Assembly: GCA_951799445.1 (NCBI GenBank)
Contig: OX637293.1
Span: 4,464,001-4,528,000 of the forward strand
Length of the DNA stretch: 64,000 nt
DNA from: Pseudisothecium myosuroides
Taxonomy: Eukaryota > Streptophyta > Bryopsida > Hypnales > Lembophyllaceae
Reading direction: 5' to 3'
Under the pieces are notes generated by a model, which had not been told where the DNA came from, searched no databases, and saw only the letters and a list, made by a program, of their open reading frames with translations. Below, piece by piece: positions 48,801-60,700 of the stretch. The position numbers and the translations under genes are program-made. Every line of letters starts with the position of its first letter. The stretch's first letter is position 1.

Positions 48801-49420
48801 AGCAGTTCCTCGATGAGGGCCTATGGCAACGAGAGATCAACGCCTTGAAGGAGGACCTGCAGAAAAAAGATCTGCATCTGCTGGAGGCACAAACTGAACT
48901 TGCTAGCAAAGATCGAGAGCTGCAAGCGCTGTTACGTCAGTGGGGTGATCGAGAAAAGGATCTTAATATGCTGCGGCAGGATGTGATCGACGAAGCCAAA
49001 GTTTTAAGTCGAGTGCGAATGTTACAGTTGCAGGGTCTAGATGGAGATACTGCGTCACAACTCTTAGCAGGTGGAAGGGCAAAACTTGAAGCTGAAACGG
49101 CGATTGAAGCCCTTCGTAATCTGACCAACTTGAGCCACAACCTTGTTCAGGAGTGCCAGCAGCCGGGAACAAGCATTGAAAGCCTATCCGACGACGCTTC
49201 ATCTGCCGAAGCTCAGCTCCCGCAGCATTCGGGAGGACTTCAAGTTCTTGAAAGCGCGGAGGAATTTGGGGATTTGAAAAACCGGTTGATTGAGAAGGAT
49301 ACGGCCATAGAAATTACCAAGCGTGCAATGGCAGAGCTTACAAATTTGACGAAAAAGTTGATGAAGGAGGCTGGAGTTGATGACCTCGGCTTTCATGGAG
49401 CAGCGTCAGCAGGCGCGTAA
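45897..49420 (+). CDS. Plastid coiled-coil protein, MRC/PII1-like
   Basis: Three exons (45897-45989, 46550-47047, 47549-49420), all phase 0, encode 820 residues. Exon 1 is a Ser/Arg/Lys-rich, acid-poor peptide consistent with a chloroplast transit peptide. From about residue 85 onward the protein is nearly continuous coiled coil (long Glu/Lys/Leu/Gln heptads), with a breaking segment near 715-740. Length, plastid targeting and layout fit the Arabidopsis myosin-resembling chloroplast protein MRC/PII1, which works with starch synthase 4 in starch granule initiation; that function is inferred from resemblance, as coiled coils align easily by chance. Repeated ELxxLT/ELSRAL-type motifs (VVEQITELSRAL, NLTNLSHNL, AELTNLTKKL) also fit that family. 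Unusually, exon 1 and the start of exon 2 match the LHCB7 gene at 57.7-61.9 kb. Confidence 0.75.
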
Positions 49421-49894
49421 TGCATTGTACTACTTGTTATGTCATCGTACTTAAAAGTTGATTTATCTGAAATTTAGGAAATTAATTTGTCTCTCGAGTC
49501 TTTTCGCCTTGTCCCAAGTTTCGGCGTGATTTACTTCAGCTTATCACCACCAGACCTAGTCAGGGTAATTGTACCATATTTTTCTCTTGCAATAGAACGA
49601 GTTCTATTTGTTGTCTGAAAATAGTCTCATCGTAAGTTACTGAGACTCTTGTCTCTGAACCAACAAACTGGGATAAATGACCTCCCATCTTTTGTTGCCT
49701 TGTAATTTGGAGCACCTTTTGATTCTTGCGAAGCATGCCGATGCTCTTCGCAAAGACAGGTATTTCTTTACATCAAGGGCACCATTTCGGAGTGAAGAGG
49801 GGCAATGTCATTATAATTGATATACTAGAGTTCTCCTTCAACTCGTTCAGAGTAGAAATTCTGAAGAATTTGTTTCAGTGAAGTAGGGATGAAT
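49421..49894. other. 3' flank of the coiled-coil gene
   Basis: This is the presumed 3' UTR and flank. No separate gene is visible before the TTAA-flanked element that starts at 49899. Confidence 0.5.
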
Positions 49895-49898
49895 TTAA

Positions 49899-50859
49899 CC
49901 CCTAAACGCCCTAGGGGCCCAAAAGTGTCCTCACATAGTTTAAGTCCAATTCAAAGTAGTGTAACTTTTGCATCCAATGTCCAAATTCAATAAAACTTGT
50001 TGGTAAATATGCGCTTTCTCTTCAAGTTTCTGTGGCAAAATTTTCAGATCAATCCAAGATGTACTGATTTTTTGGAAGCCAATCAAAGTTCACAGGCTTA
50101 GTTTGAGTTCTCCAACGGCTGGTTGCAACTTCGGGGGCTTGTACTTATCTCCTTCATCTAATGTTAGTTTTCAATAAAAATTTGTTGGGTTATATTCCCT
50201 TTGAAGTCTAGTTATTGTGGTAAAATTTTCATGTCAATCCAAGTTGTTTTGAATGTGTGAGAGCAATTCGAATTCAAAACTCCAACATTTTTGGATTACA
50301 ATGAACTTTGGCGGCTTATTTCTTCTTCATATAGCATCCGTTTCCAATAATGTTTTTTGGAAAAGTTGCGCATACTAGTCTAGTTTGCATGGCTAAAATT
50401 TCGTATCAATTCAAGAAGTTACGAGTGGTTGAGAAGCATTTTTGTAGGAGGTTCAGCCTTAGATGTGTTTTTTGTAACTTTTCTTGCTATTTTTTGACAC
50501 TTCAAAGTCATTTTGCAGACACAATGAGTAAGTTGAATGATATTTTTTTTCACCAATGTGTTTATACTGGTTTTCAATCACTTTATTGTTTAAAGTTTTT
50601 TCATTTGAGTAGATTTACAAATCAAAATTCACCACCAAATGTGTTGCTAAGAAAATTTCAGCATCCTTTTTCAACACTAAAACATTATAATCTTGCAATC
50701 TATGTGGCCAAATGACTCCAAATTTGATTCACGTCATCTACAACACATACTCTACAAGATTGTATAGTTGTGATCTCTATAACTTAGTGACATTTAGATC
50801 TATAACACTTCAAAAACTTTGATGTTTCTGAATCCAAAAAGGCCTCGAGTCTTTAGGGG
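49899..50859. mobile_element. TTAA-flanked piggyBac-like element, copy E
   Basis: The 961-bp element starts CCCCTAAACGCCC and ends (inverted) CCCCTAAAGACTC, with TTAA at 49895-49898 and 50860-50863. Its interior is unlike the other copies. A 121-codon ORF inside (50350-50715) resembles nothing I know, including transposases. Confidence 0.75.
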
Positions 50860-51104
50860 TTAATGAGTAATGCTGTGAATAATGTTGTGAATAATTGTTG
50901 GCAAGCCCTCTTTGGGAAATTCAATCATGAATCTGAAATATTGCTGATTGGTAAATTTCACATAATTGATGTACACGTCTATTCAATACCCATTGTTAAT
51001 TTCAACATTTCAGCTTAGACCCTGAGCTTTTGAGTGGACTCTGCTGTGAACTGTTTTCCTGTTTGCTTTGCAGGCGGCCAGGGAGAACCAACCCATGAGC
51101 TCAG

Positions 51105-51205
51105 CCCCCCGGTGAAAACACTGGAATTTATTATTTATCTTACATGGAAATTTTGAAATTCATGTTTGGATTTGGAGACGCCCAAATCAGGTGGGAGAGG
51201 GTAGG
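51105..51205. repeat. Diverged copy of the MITE core repeat
   Basis: GGTGAAAACACTGGAA, TTATTTATCTTACATGGAAA, TTCATGTTTGGATTTGGAG and CAAATCAGGTGGGAGAG follow the order of the cores at 22.5, 22.8 and 44.8 kb but are more diverged. No terminal repeats are visible. Confidence 0.45.
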
Positions 51206-51493
51206 AAAGGATAGGAAAAACAACATTAACCGACTACAGATTTTTACTAAGAGACTAGGCTGATCTCCTAAGTCCAAGCATTTGCCCAAACTTTTTTTGA
51301 AGAAATCATATATTGGCCTCCTAGAATCTATTATAATGATAGAGAGAACAGTGAAGATGGTGAAAGAACCAATTGTCTAGGAGAAAACAGATAGCTTATA
51401 GGAGTTTAACTGAGGATTGTTATGGGCAAAGGAAAGATTTCCTCAGAAGATTGATCTTTGTTCAAGAATGTTATGCTTGCTGTGAAGAGTTCA

Positions 51494-51632
51494 AATATTG
51501 AATCATGAAATTTACCCAATGGAAAGTTATCTAAATTTTGAGAAGAATGGACAATTATAACAAATATTGAATTATGAAATTTACCCAATAGGAAGTTATG
51601 TGAATTTTGAGAAGAATGGACAATTATAACAA
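51494..51632. repeat. Tandem duplication, 69-bp unit, 2 copies
   Basis: AATATTGAAT(C/T)ATGAAATTT starts at 51494 and 51563. Both continue to AGAAGAATGGACAATTATAA. Confidence 0.85.
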
Positions 51633-51639
51633 CGGTCCA

Positions 51640-52690
51640 AGATATGTATTGGAAATAAATTCTCAAGAATTTGCCATGTTTTAGGGCATTGAGCAAATTT
51701 GAAAAGAAAACAATTCTACACTTTGAAATTCAACCTCACAAAACTATACGGAGTATTAGACTTCTTATAGAAATGTCTTGAATAAATTGAAATTTCAAAA
51801 AATGTCTTGCAAGATTATAGCAATCGAAGTTAGAAGAGAAAGTTTTTTCTAATTTAAGGAAATGCCCAGCACTTAAATCCCTAATTTTCCATACAACCAT
51901 TTTGAAATTGGTATTGCCTAATAATTTTTTATAAAAAAATGAACACAAATTATACAATAAGTTTGGAGTTTAAGACAATAATATTAGAATAAATAATGGT
52001 GATTTTATGATTAAATCTTTGAACACTATTTTTATCTTGTCAATCTTTGAAATTTTTCAATCTTTTAAAGTTGACAATATGGATAGTTTCTATTAATGAT
52101 GCATAATGCAAATTCTATTGATGAAGATCTCATCAAGTTGTTAAAGTCATACTTTATAGCTTACCTAAGTTTTATCCAAACCTCCTTAAAGAGTCATTAC
52201 GGGTAAATGCCTCTTAGAGTGAGATTTTGCATTAAAAGTAAGTTTTACTTCTAGCAATTGCACACTACCATAGATGTAGGGCACATTAGTAAAAATAATT
52301 ATTTAAAAAAAAGCCAAAAATGAAAATGAATATGAGAAATTGTCAAAGTCAACAAGAATTAAATGATCAAGTTGTAAGTTGAAAAAAAAAACATCCAATG
52401 TTAGGAGGAAAGTCCAAAATATAGACAAAATAAAGTCCAAAGTCTAATGCAATCATGGAGATTCAATACTACATGTACTAGTCCGTCACTTGACCGTCTA
52501 CCATCAAGAAAATTTTTGATGGTGAAATGAAGGAGTTACTCCATTAACATTTAGTAACAATGATGGCTGGAGCCACAAAGAATTTGCTTTTAGAATGAAA
52601 TCCATTGGCCATCATGAATCCTCAAAGGATATGTGATAATTTGAAGATGAGAGCTTGACCACTTGTTATCAAAACATAGAAATTGAGTTC
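51640..52690. other. AT-rich intergenic DNA, no gene recognised
   Basis: Nothing is recognised except an ACGGAGTATTAG motif near 51747 that could be half of a Stowaway end. Confidence 0.4.
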
Positions 52691-53010
52691 AAAGTAGAAT
52701 TTCAAACCTCATTTAGGCATAGTATGCAGAATAACATTTTTCAAAACAATATTATTCTACTATTTCAACTTTTCTTTGTACTAAGAAAAGTTGGGAAATC
52801 AAGCTAACTGAACTTCCATCTATAGAAACTTGTTTGTGATTTTGAGCCTTCAAAAAAATTTTATGGACAAAATTCAAAGAAAATGTTTCAAAATATTAAA
52901 GAAAATGTATTTTCTAAACCCTCTTTGAACTTTGTCTAAAACTTTTGATTGGAGGCTTGAAACCTCAAACAAGTTTTGGAGATGAAATTTAACTTGATTT
53001 TTCACATTAA

Positions 53011-54330
53011 CCCCTAAAGGACCAAGACTTTTTTTGCCAAAAGAACACTCAAAACTATCAGTCTATCATTTCTATTGCAAAAAGTAAAAAAAATTGAAAA
53101 TTGTTTTTTTTTTGGCACATCTTACTGTAGAATCTCACATTCAACTATGGGAGGCAAACCATTTCTAATCACTTAAGGAGTTCCATATATATGCAGGGCA
53201 GTTGTTGTGACAAGGTAAATTTTTTCCTGTGTAGCAATAGATTGTAGAAGGTTTCCATAATTTTTCAGATTTTTTTTCCGCAAAACATAATTACTGTGAA
53301 TTTTTCAGCAGGAGATTCTATTCCTCCCATACCGGCGATATAGGGCTTGCTATTTCCAACCGTGGGCTGAAAATAAAATCGACCAAGGGGTGGTTTCAAT
53401 ATTGAGAGTCTTGGAACCAATCAAAATGCGCCACAATTGCGCCGGAAACTGCACCATAAATTTTCATTGTTCATTTCCTCCTTCACGGAAAGAAAACAAC
53501 CTACATAGACAGAATGGGGTGGTGATCAAGAATGAGTTGCCTCCCATAGTATAAGAATGTGAAAAAAATTCAAAATTTTTGACTACACAGATTGCAAGAT
53601 ATTTGCATTTAAAGTGAAGTAAACAAGTTTTTTAGTACCTTGCATGACTAGATTTTTTGACTTTGAACCTTTAAAATTTTTATGCACTACACAATTTTGG
53701 GGTTTAAACCTTTGTGGTGGAGAATTGAGTTGAGAGTCTAGGAAAAAAATTCAAAAAAACTTAATTTCATTCTTAAAAAATTGTTAAATAGAAGTGAGTA
53801 TGAGATAGAAAGAAAATCTAATATATTAATATCTGCAAGATGGAATTAAAGCACAGTGATTCCAATAGTGAGATTATTCTAGCAAACAAATTAAACCATG
53901 TGGAACTATTTTTTTTGAAAAATTGTAACAATTGCATTCATAAATGAATCCTACAAGTTCTTTTTTTCAAGAAAATGCTCTTATTGCCCCCAAAACAAGA
54001 TCCTCTATAATTTTCACATCACTTATCCAAATGAAATGAATCAAATCTTTCCATGTAGAAAAATATACTCTGTATAATATATAAGAAAAAATTCAATTCA
54101 ATTCAAATTTTCGAAATATTTTTTGCTGGGCGGTCTTCCCTATTTTGAACTTATTTGGATATAAATTTTGTTCTCGGACAGTAATTGAAAAAAAATATAT
54201 ATATTTGCACAAAACAAATCAAGTTTTCTATCTTCAAAAAAAATTTAAGAAAATCATGAAAAAAATTGAGACCACAGATACCTTCCCGAAATCCAATTTG
54301 TTCCCCGAGGGGACAATGGTCCTTTAGGGA
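53011..54330. mobile_element. TTAA-flanked piggyBac-like element, copy F
   Basis: It starts CCCCTAAAGGACC and ends (inverted) TCCCTAAAGGACC, with TTAA at 53007-53010 and 54331-54334. Without the 407-bp MITE inside it would be 913 bp, like copies A, B, C and G. It is inserted in the foldback element above. Confidence 0.8.
53144..53550. mobile_element. MITE nested inside copy F
   Basis: The 407-bp element has perfect 14-bp terminal repeats, ACTATGGGAGGCAA. Comparison with copy C shows this stretch is absent there. Its base composition is richer in G and C than the host element. Superfamily not assigned. Confidence 0.75.
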
Positions 54331-54922
54331 TTAAATTAGTTCAATTTTTTTTTAAATGTTCTTCTATTATGCCTACATGAGGTCTAAAATTCTACTTGAA
54401 TACAAAATTTGCTTCTGACTTAACTACAAGTGGTATAGCACTTACTAATCATAATTTATATATCCCATGTGGGTTGTTTTACCTCCTACCACCCCACTTG
54501 TATATAGGGCTTTTCTTTTCATCTTTATGCACACAAATAAGTGGCTCTTGAAGCTATACAAGATCTATGTGAAATTAATGCCAATTTTTTTAATTAAATT
54601 TTAAAGTGTTGAAGATTTTTTTAATATTTTATTTAATTATTTGGCATCAATGTGTCGACAACACCCTACGGCTAGGATATATCATGTTAGTCAGTCAAAT
54701 GCCAAATTTTAGAAATCAAAGATGGCTTTAGCAAAAGTTGCTCAACATTGCCTTCCTACCCATAAAACTTCAAGCAACACAACTTTAGAGCCAAGCACCA
54801 AAAAAATTATATTTTTGTAAACATAATATAACTTTGCAATTTGTATCAATTTTTAGAAATGATACATTCAAATTTTACTTCATAGGAATTATCCAATTTT
54901 TTTTTTGTCATTCAAAGGTTAA

Positions 54923-55847
54923 TTCCTAAAGAACCAGCCTATTGATTCTGGCAACATAGCAATTTTGGGTAGATATATGTAACTAGAGATTTGCATGTTT
55001 TAGACCCAAAATTTTATAGAAGTTGTGGATGAGGAATATCTTTCATGTGAACAAAATTTAATGACATTTGAAAATATGAGTCAAAAGTTATGGCCAAATA
55101 TGTTATTTGTTTTGGTAAATGGGCACTCCAAGCAGATTAGAAAAAATCACTTTTTTCAAAAACAAAAATTCAAAATTTATTTCTTATATTTATATATACA
55201 TGAAAACCTTGAATCATTCCATTTTGATCAATGAGATGAAAGTTATGAAGAGTTTTTGTTTGCAGACAGTTACGGATTCCCTACTCTAAAATAAACTTTG
55301 AAGCCCTTTATTTTACTCAATTTTCAATATTTTTTGGAAAAAATGAAATCATGGGATGTAGTGATTGTTTATAACAACATTGCAACTGTTGGAATTGGCA
55401 TTTTTCAATTCCATATCTAAATTCTTAACAATTTAGTGTTTTGAATCATTCTCTGCCTCTTTCTACTTACTATTTTTTTCCTATATGTTGTACAATTCCA
55501 AATGATGTGAAATTTTTCAAGCATGTAGATAACTTGCCTTGAAAAATTAATCCAAAGAATAACCAAAATTTTGGAAATTTTTTCATACAAATGTGACCTT
55601 GTGAAGTGCAACTGCTCGGATTTTTGCAGAGACAAAAAAAGGATTTTTGTCAATTCAAACTCTATTATCTTGCAATCCATGCAGTGGAAATTTCTGAAAT
55701 TTTTTCCACAACTTTTCAAACAAGTGTACTACAAGATCCTAAGGTTACATTTTTTCAAAAATATTTTTTTCAAAAGTTTGGTACTTGTGTTAGAAATGGC
55801 AATTTTGGAGTGATTTTGGTGAAAACATAGTCTCTGACCTTTAGGGG
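54923..55847. mobile_element. TTAA-flanked piggyBac-like element, copy G (reverse orientation)
   Basis: The 925-bp element matches copy A in reverse orientation. It starts TTCCTAAAGAACC and ends (inverted) CCCCTAAAGGTCA, with TTAA at 54919-54922 and 55848-55851. Confidence 0.8.
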
Positions 55848-55851
55848 TTAA

Positions 55852-56920
55852 ATTCTTAACAATTTTGTATTTTGAATCACTTTCTACTTCTTTCTACTTA
55901 CTATTTTTTTCCTAGATGTTGTACAATTCCAAATGATGTGAAATTTTTCAAGCATGCAGCCAACTTGCCTTGAAGAATGAATCCAAAGAAGCATGACCAA
56001 CATGGACTTTTTTTCGTACAAATATGACCTTGTGAAGTGCAGCTACCCTGGTTTTTACAGGGCCCAAAATTTTTTTTTTGTCAATTCAAACGCTATTATC
56101 TAGCAATCCACATGGTAGAAATTTCCAAAAAAATTTGCTTATCTTCTTAACTCCTAAATGCCCAAGGCCTGTTTTGGACTTCCTGGATTTTGCTCTAAAT
56201 TGAACAAAATGCCAACATTTTGATAAGTTGTATCAATTTTTTTGGAATTGTAACTGTACAAATTCAAACTAGACATGTTAGAGATCTCATAGGAAAAGAA
56301 AACACAACAATATCACTTATGGAGTGAAAGATTATAATGTTTGACTATGAGGGTGCTAAAACTGCAAAAATCTTTCAATCTTCTTTACATGAGTCAAATC
56401 TAAAAAGTTGGTGATCAAAAAAATATGAGGTTAAAGGGCCTAACTTGTATAACCCCAATCAATCTATGGCTTCTTAAAATCTACTCCACAATTTTTTTAA
56501 ACGAATTTTGAATGTGATTTTTTCTCCAAGATCTAGTGTATTTGAGGCTCATTTCCAAGAGCTCTCAACACTACAGGAAGTCAAGATTGCAATGGGTACC
56601 CTTGTACAAGAACTTGAATAGAAAAATCAATATCATTTATTTTCAAGATCGGATTTAGGGTGCTAAAATTAGACTTCAAGAAGAACTTTCTAAAAATATA
56701 AACTACTAAAAATAGCAACTTGGTTAGGTTTTATTTAACTTCAAAGTTTTGCAAACACCAGATTTGGGTGCCTTGGGCATTTAGGGATTAAACTAGCATA
56801 CTACAAGATCCTACAATTGCATGTGTCCAAAAATGTTTTTTTCCCAGAATTTAATACTTGTACTAGAAATGACAGTTTTCGAGCATTTTGGGGGAAAATA
56901 TAGTTAAGGAACTTAAGGGA
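55852..56920. mobile_element. piggyBac-like element, copy I: half element split by H
   Basis: From 55852 the sequence continues as the second half of a copy-G-type element (ATTCTTAACAATTT onward) to an AAGGGA/TTAA end at 56920-56924. The first half is missing; the junction coincides with the right TTAA of copy G. The element is interrupted by copy H at 56151-56787. Confidence 0.7.
56151..56787. mobile_element. TTAA-flanked piggyBac-like element, copy H
   Basis: The 637-bp element starts CTCCTAAATGCCCAAGGC and ends (inverted) TCCCTAAATGCCCAAGGC, with TTAA at 56147-56150 and 56788-56791. It shares its interior with copy J. It is inserted into copy I, and removing it with one TTAA restores a sequence matching copy A. 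Confidence 0.8.
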
Positions 56921-57109
56921 TTAATATCTTGGTGTTTATCAAAAAAATGAATTGAAATCCATTGGTAGTTTGGATTCCTACATCTAGTGTAGTGGAGGTT
57001 TTTGCTTACAATCATGTCTAAGTACTACATACAAAAAGGTTTCACTTTTAAATTTAAATTTTGGATGTTTTCAGGAGAAACAATTAGCATCTTTGACAAA
57101 TATGTTTGA

Positions 57110-57720
57110 ATTGGCCATTTAAGTCTACAAGACAATTAGATAATAAGCAGATTGGTTCAAGACCCCATACCAAAGTCTGTAAGTGTTCTATATTATTAGT
57201 TTGTTCAATATCTAAACCAAAGTATACAAGACAATCAAAGAGAGTACAAAAAGTAAATTCAAAAGTTGGAGTATTTACTTGGAGAGTACATAAACAAAGA
57301 GATTTTGGTGCAAGGGGTCCTCCTACTAAAGTCCACAAGACAATAAGACAATAAGCATGTTGGTCCAAGACCCCATACCAAAGTCCACAGTGTTGTACAC
57401 TACAAGTTTGTTCAACATCCACACCACACAAGACAATGGAAGATAGTACAAGAAGTAAATTTAGAAGGTGGAGTCAATGCTTGGAGAGTACATAAGCAAA
57501 GAGATTTTGGTGCAAAGGGTCCTCCTACCAAAGTCCACAAGACAATAAGACAATAAGCATGTTGGTTCAAGACCCCATACCAAAGTCCACAATGTTGTAC
57601 ACTACGAGTTTGTTCAACATCCACACCAAAATACACGAGACAATGGAAGAGCGTACAAAAAGTATATTCAAAGGGTGAAGTCAATGCTTTGGGAATACAT
57701 AAGCAAAGAGATTTTGGTGC
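57110..57720 (-). repeat. Three ~205-bp tandem copies of the LHCB7 3' end
   Basis: GACCCCATACCAAAGTC starts at about 57161, 57369 and 57571. The most gene-proximal copy overlaps the end of the LHCB7 coding region ([15 protein letters not shown] plus stop). The other units carry related non-functional versions such as CCTTTGCACCAAAATCTCTT. Confidence 0.8.
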
Positions 57721-60700
57721 AAGGGGTCCTCAATAAAATCAAACAGATTATCTATGGGTCCTTTCTGTGTTACCAAAGCTTGCACATAGAATCCTAACCA
57801 TGCCACCATAGCAAGACGGCCATTCTTCATCTCATTCACCTTCAAATCTTCGAAAGCTGCAGCATCTTTCGTCAAGCCCAAAGGGTCGAAAAAAGCCCCA
57901 CCCGGGTAGTTTATGTCACCGGGAAGAAAGATTCCTAGAGGCTCTAATGCCTCAATACCACAATATCTTGCGTACTCTGGTCCAAGCTGCAAAATAGATA
58001 ACACGCTGCATAAATATGGAATCCTTAACAAATGAAAACATCCTACTACCTAGAAATTTTCTCCTTTAGGTCTTCTGTGACACCTCACCGAAGTATGGAA
58101 TATCAATCCCTGGAGGTATTTTAATTAAAGTGCTTATTAACATCTCACTAGCAAGGTCTCTATTTTTTTAGGACTGGTAAAAAGTGTTATAAATTGCAGG
58201 ACGACACTGCTACCGTGACCAGGGGTGAACTGGGAATTCTGATGATTTTACATTAGTTGGTGAACAAACCTAGCCTGTCAATGTCATAGAACGATATCTT
58301 CGCTACACTTCAATATCAATCCTTCTCCAATTTCATGTCAGAGTTCACATACACACAGGCATATGAGGTCAATTTATCTGATGACAGACGGAACTAATTC
58401 ACTAGCTTTGGGGGCAGTGGCGCTCAAACCACGACTTACCATAAGAATAATTTGACAGAATGCTATAACAAGAACTCCTTGAGCACCAGCAATGTGCAGT
58501 CCAGGAATGCCCAGGTAGTCGAGTGTATCGCCCTGCAACTCAGCATTCGGATATTTCAAATAAGCAATGAACATTACAGAAATTCAAGACGTAAGTTGGC
58601 TGCTCTCAAAGCATAAACACGAGACAAAAAACTGTATCATCTTTCAGTTCATGCGCAATAAGAACAAGCGGCTAATCGCTAGTATCTATCACAAATAGAA
58701 TATGTACAATTTTCATATGTTTCCAAATAATCCTCAGTAAAATCCTCTCCATAATCCTCACAGGTAAAAAAGTTGAAATATCATAATTGATAATCATAGA
58801 ATGGCACTGTTCCTATAACCAAAATGTCACAATTATATTGGAATGATGAGCCCTTCAACATTCTACTATTGCATTTATCTAATTGTCATAGATACAATAA
58901 CTTTCTAAATTTTCAAGCCAGTGCTTCATTTCGCCTTTGGGATATAGACAATACAGAAGAACTGCAGAGTGGAAATATAGGGCATTCGAGATTTAGACCT
59001 GAAGCTTAGCGTATCCAACTTTCCACCAAACAGGCTCTGAAAATTGAACTCCACCAAAGCGATCTAAAAGCTCTGGGATTACTACACCCAAAGCGGCCAG
59101 CATAGCCCAACGAGCATGCAGGATCTCAAAGCTGATCACGGGAAAACAACAGCAATGGGAGAGATTTAGTTAATCCGTAAGTGCACGAATGGCAAAACGT
59201 GGATGCTTTCATATCTACAGAATTTGATATAAATTAACTCAGAAGCTTCAAGGTAATAAGATATGTTAATAGACAGAAGGAATTATAACAGACCTTTTTT
59301 TCAAATGGAAATGTGATTTGAAAGTCACTATAATTGACTAATAGCTTCCTACATTGGGCAATTCAGGAGTAAAATCTACCATAAAACTTCGTAATCGACA
59401 AAGGTACGGTATATGGCAGAAACATAAATTAGAAAATCACAAACGTAAGGCTCAAGGAACAGAACACACGATGAGCAATGTGTGGAAATATAGTACATAC
59501 TTGAAATATTTGTCGAAGTCTGTAGGATTACGAGCTAGTCCTAATATGTCGAAGCCGTAGTCACCTGGAGCCTCTCCTCGAAGGTGGTCTGGATAATCAT
59601 ATGGTATTGGCCCTAGCCACTTTGCACGACCTTCCCTGTACCACACACTGCACTAATACTCCAATTTTAGTTATTGCGAGTAAAATAATTCAACTGCAAT
59701 GCTGCGTAACAGGATTAAAGATACAGCCAAAAAAGGCCACTAGTGTACGTGATACAGGCATAACTAAACCCCAAATGACCAGGAGGCCCCGTGTTTCTCG
59801 TAGCATATTTGGACTTACTTTATTCCATTTAATATACTTTCTGACCAGAACATGCAATGTTCTTCATTGATCGTGGTCATATAAAATTTGGCCGGGTCTG
59901 AAAAATATTTTCCATAATTTGATCAAATGGGATTACTCATTTTACAACCGTGAAATCTCAAACCTTCAGGGGTTAATCATTACCTGGTATTTCTTGCGTT
60001 GGTTTGAGCTTCACGAGCCTCGCCTGCAGCCTCTTGGGCAGCAGCCTTTGTTTTCAGCATGTTCTGTTGGAGTTGCTCACCAACGGAGCTGTTGGCAATG
60101 CCTTTAACAATGGTGAAAGGGAGTGCGGAGAAGACTACCACTCCTGCTAGCTAACCACATCACCCAACAGGCACTCTGAGCAAGGTGGTGAATACATTAA
60201 TACGGTTATAAGTAAAATTGAATTCTTTCAAAAATAAACTAGAAAAAATCATGAGCAGATTGACCATGGAAAGTCAAGATAAGCGTGATGTAACATAGTG
60301 GAAGGACCTCCCCATGATTCATAAAGAGGGCTCCTTATAATCACCTACTTGCAAGGTGATAATGGTACTAGATAAATATTATTTCATAATTTTTTAAACA
60401 ATTTCAAAGAAATTTATGGGGAGCTCTCCTTACGGTTGACCGCATTAAACCCAAAGTATCTACCCTTATGGCCATGCAGAGCTTGGAGTGTTCCACCTAA
60501 ACCCTAAAGCCCAGAGTGGCACTCTTCCACTAGTTTCTTGGGCATTCTACATCGACTCACGCATTAATTATACAGCAACATGGAACGTAATGCTTAGTTG
60601 CCATCCCCTCATCCCATTCCAAAACTCCCAATGATGATGTCCGAAAATCACAGAAAAGTCTAGTTTTACTGAAAGCCAGGGTACATACATACATCATCTT

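Larger units (their letters stand above)
52700..54600. mobile_element. Second foldback element, split by an insertion
   Basis: 52705-53006 matches one region of the 36.1-37.7 kb foldback (CTCATTTAGGCATAGTA, ACTAAGAAAAGTTGGGAAAT). 54340-54560 matches the other arm (ATTATGCCTACATGAGGT, GTTGTTTTACCTCCTACCAC). The 53011-54330 element sits between, so the two parts were once contiguous. The CACTA-type outer ends are not recognisable here. Confidence 0.65.

Noticed and set aside
50350..50715. 121-codon ORF as transposase of copy E
   Set aside because: No aspartate triad or other transposase motif, and no counterpart in other copies.
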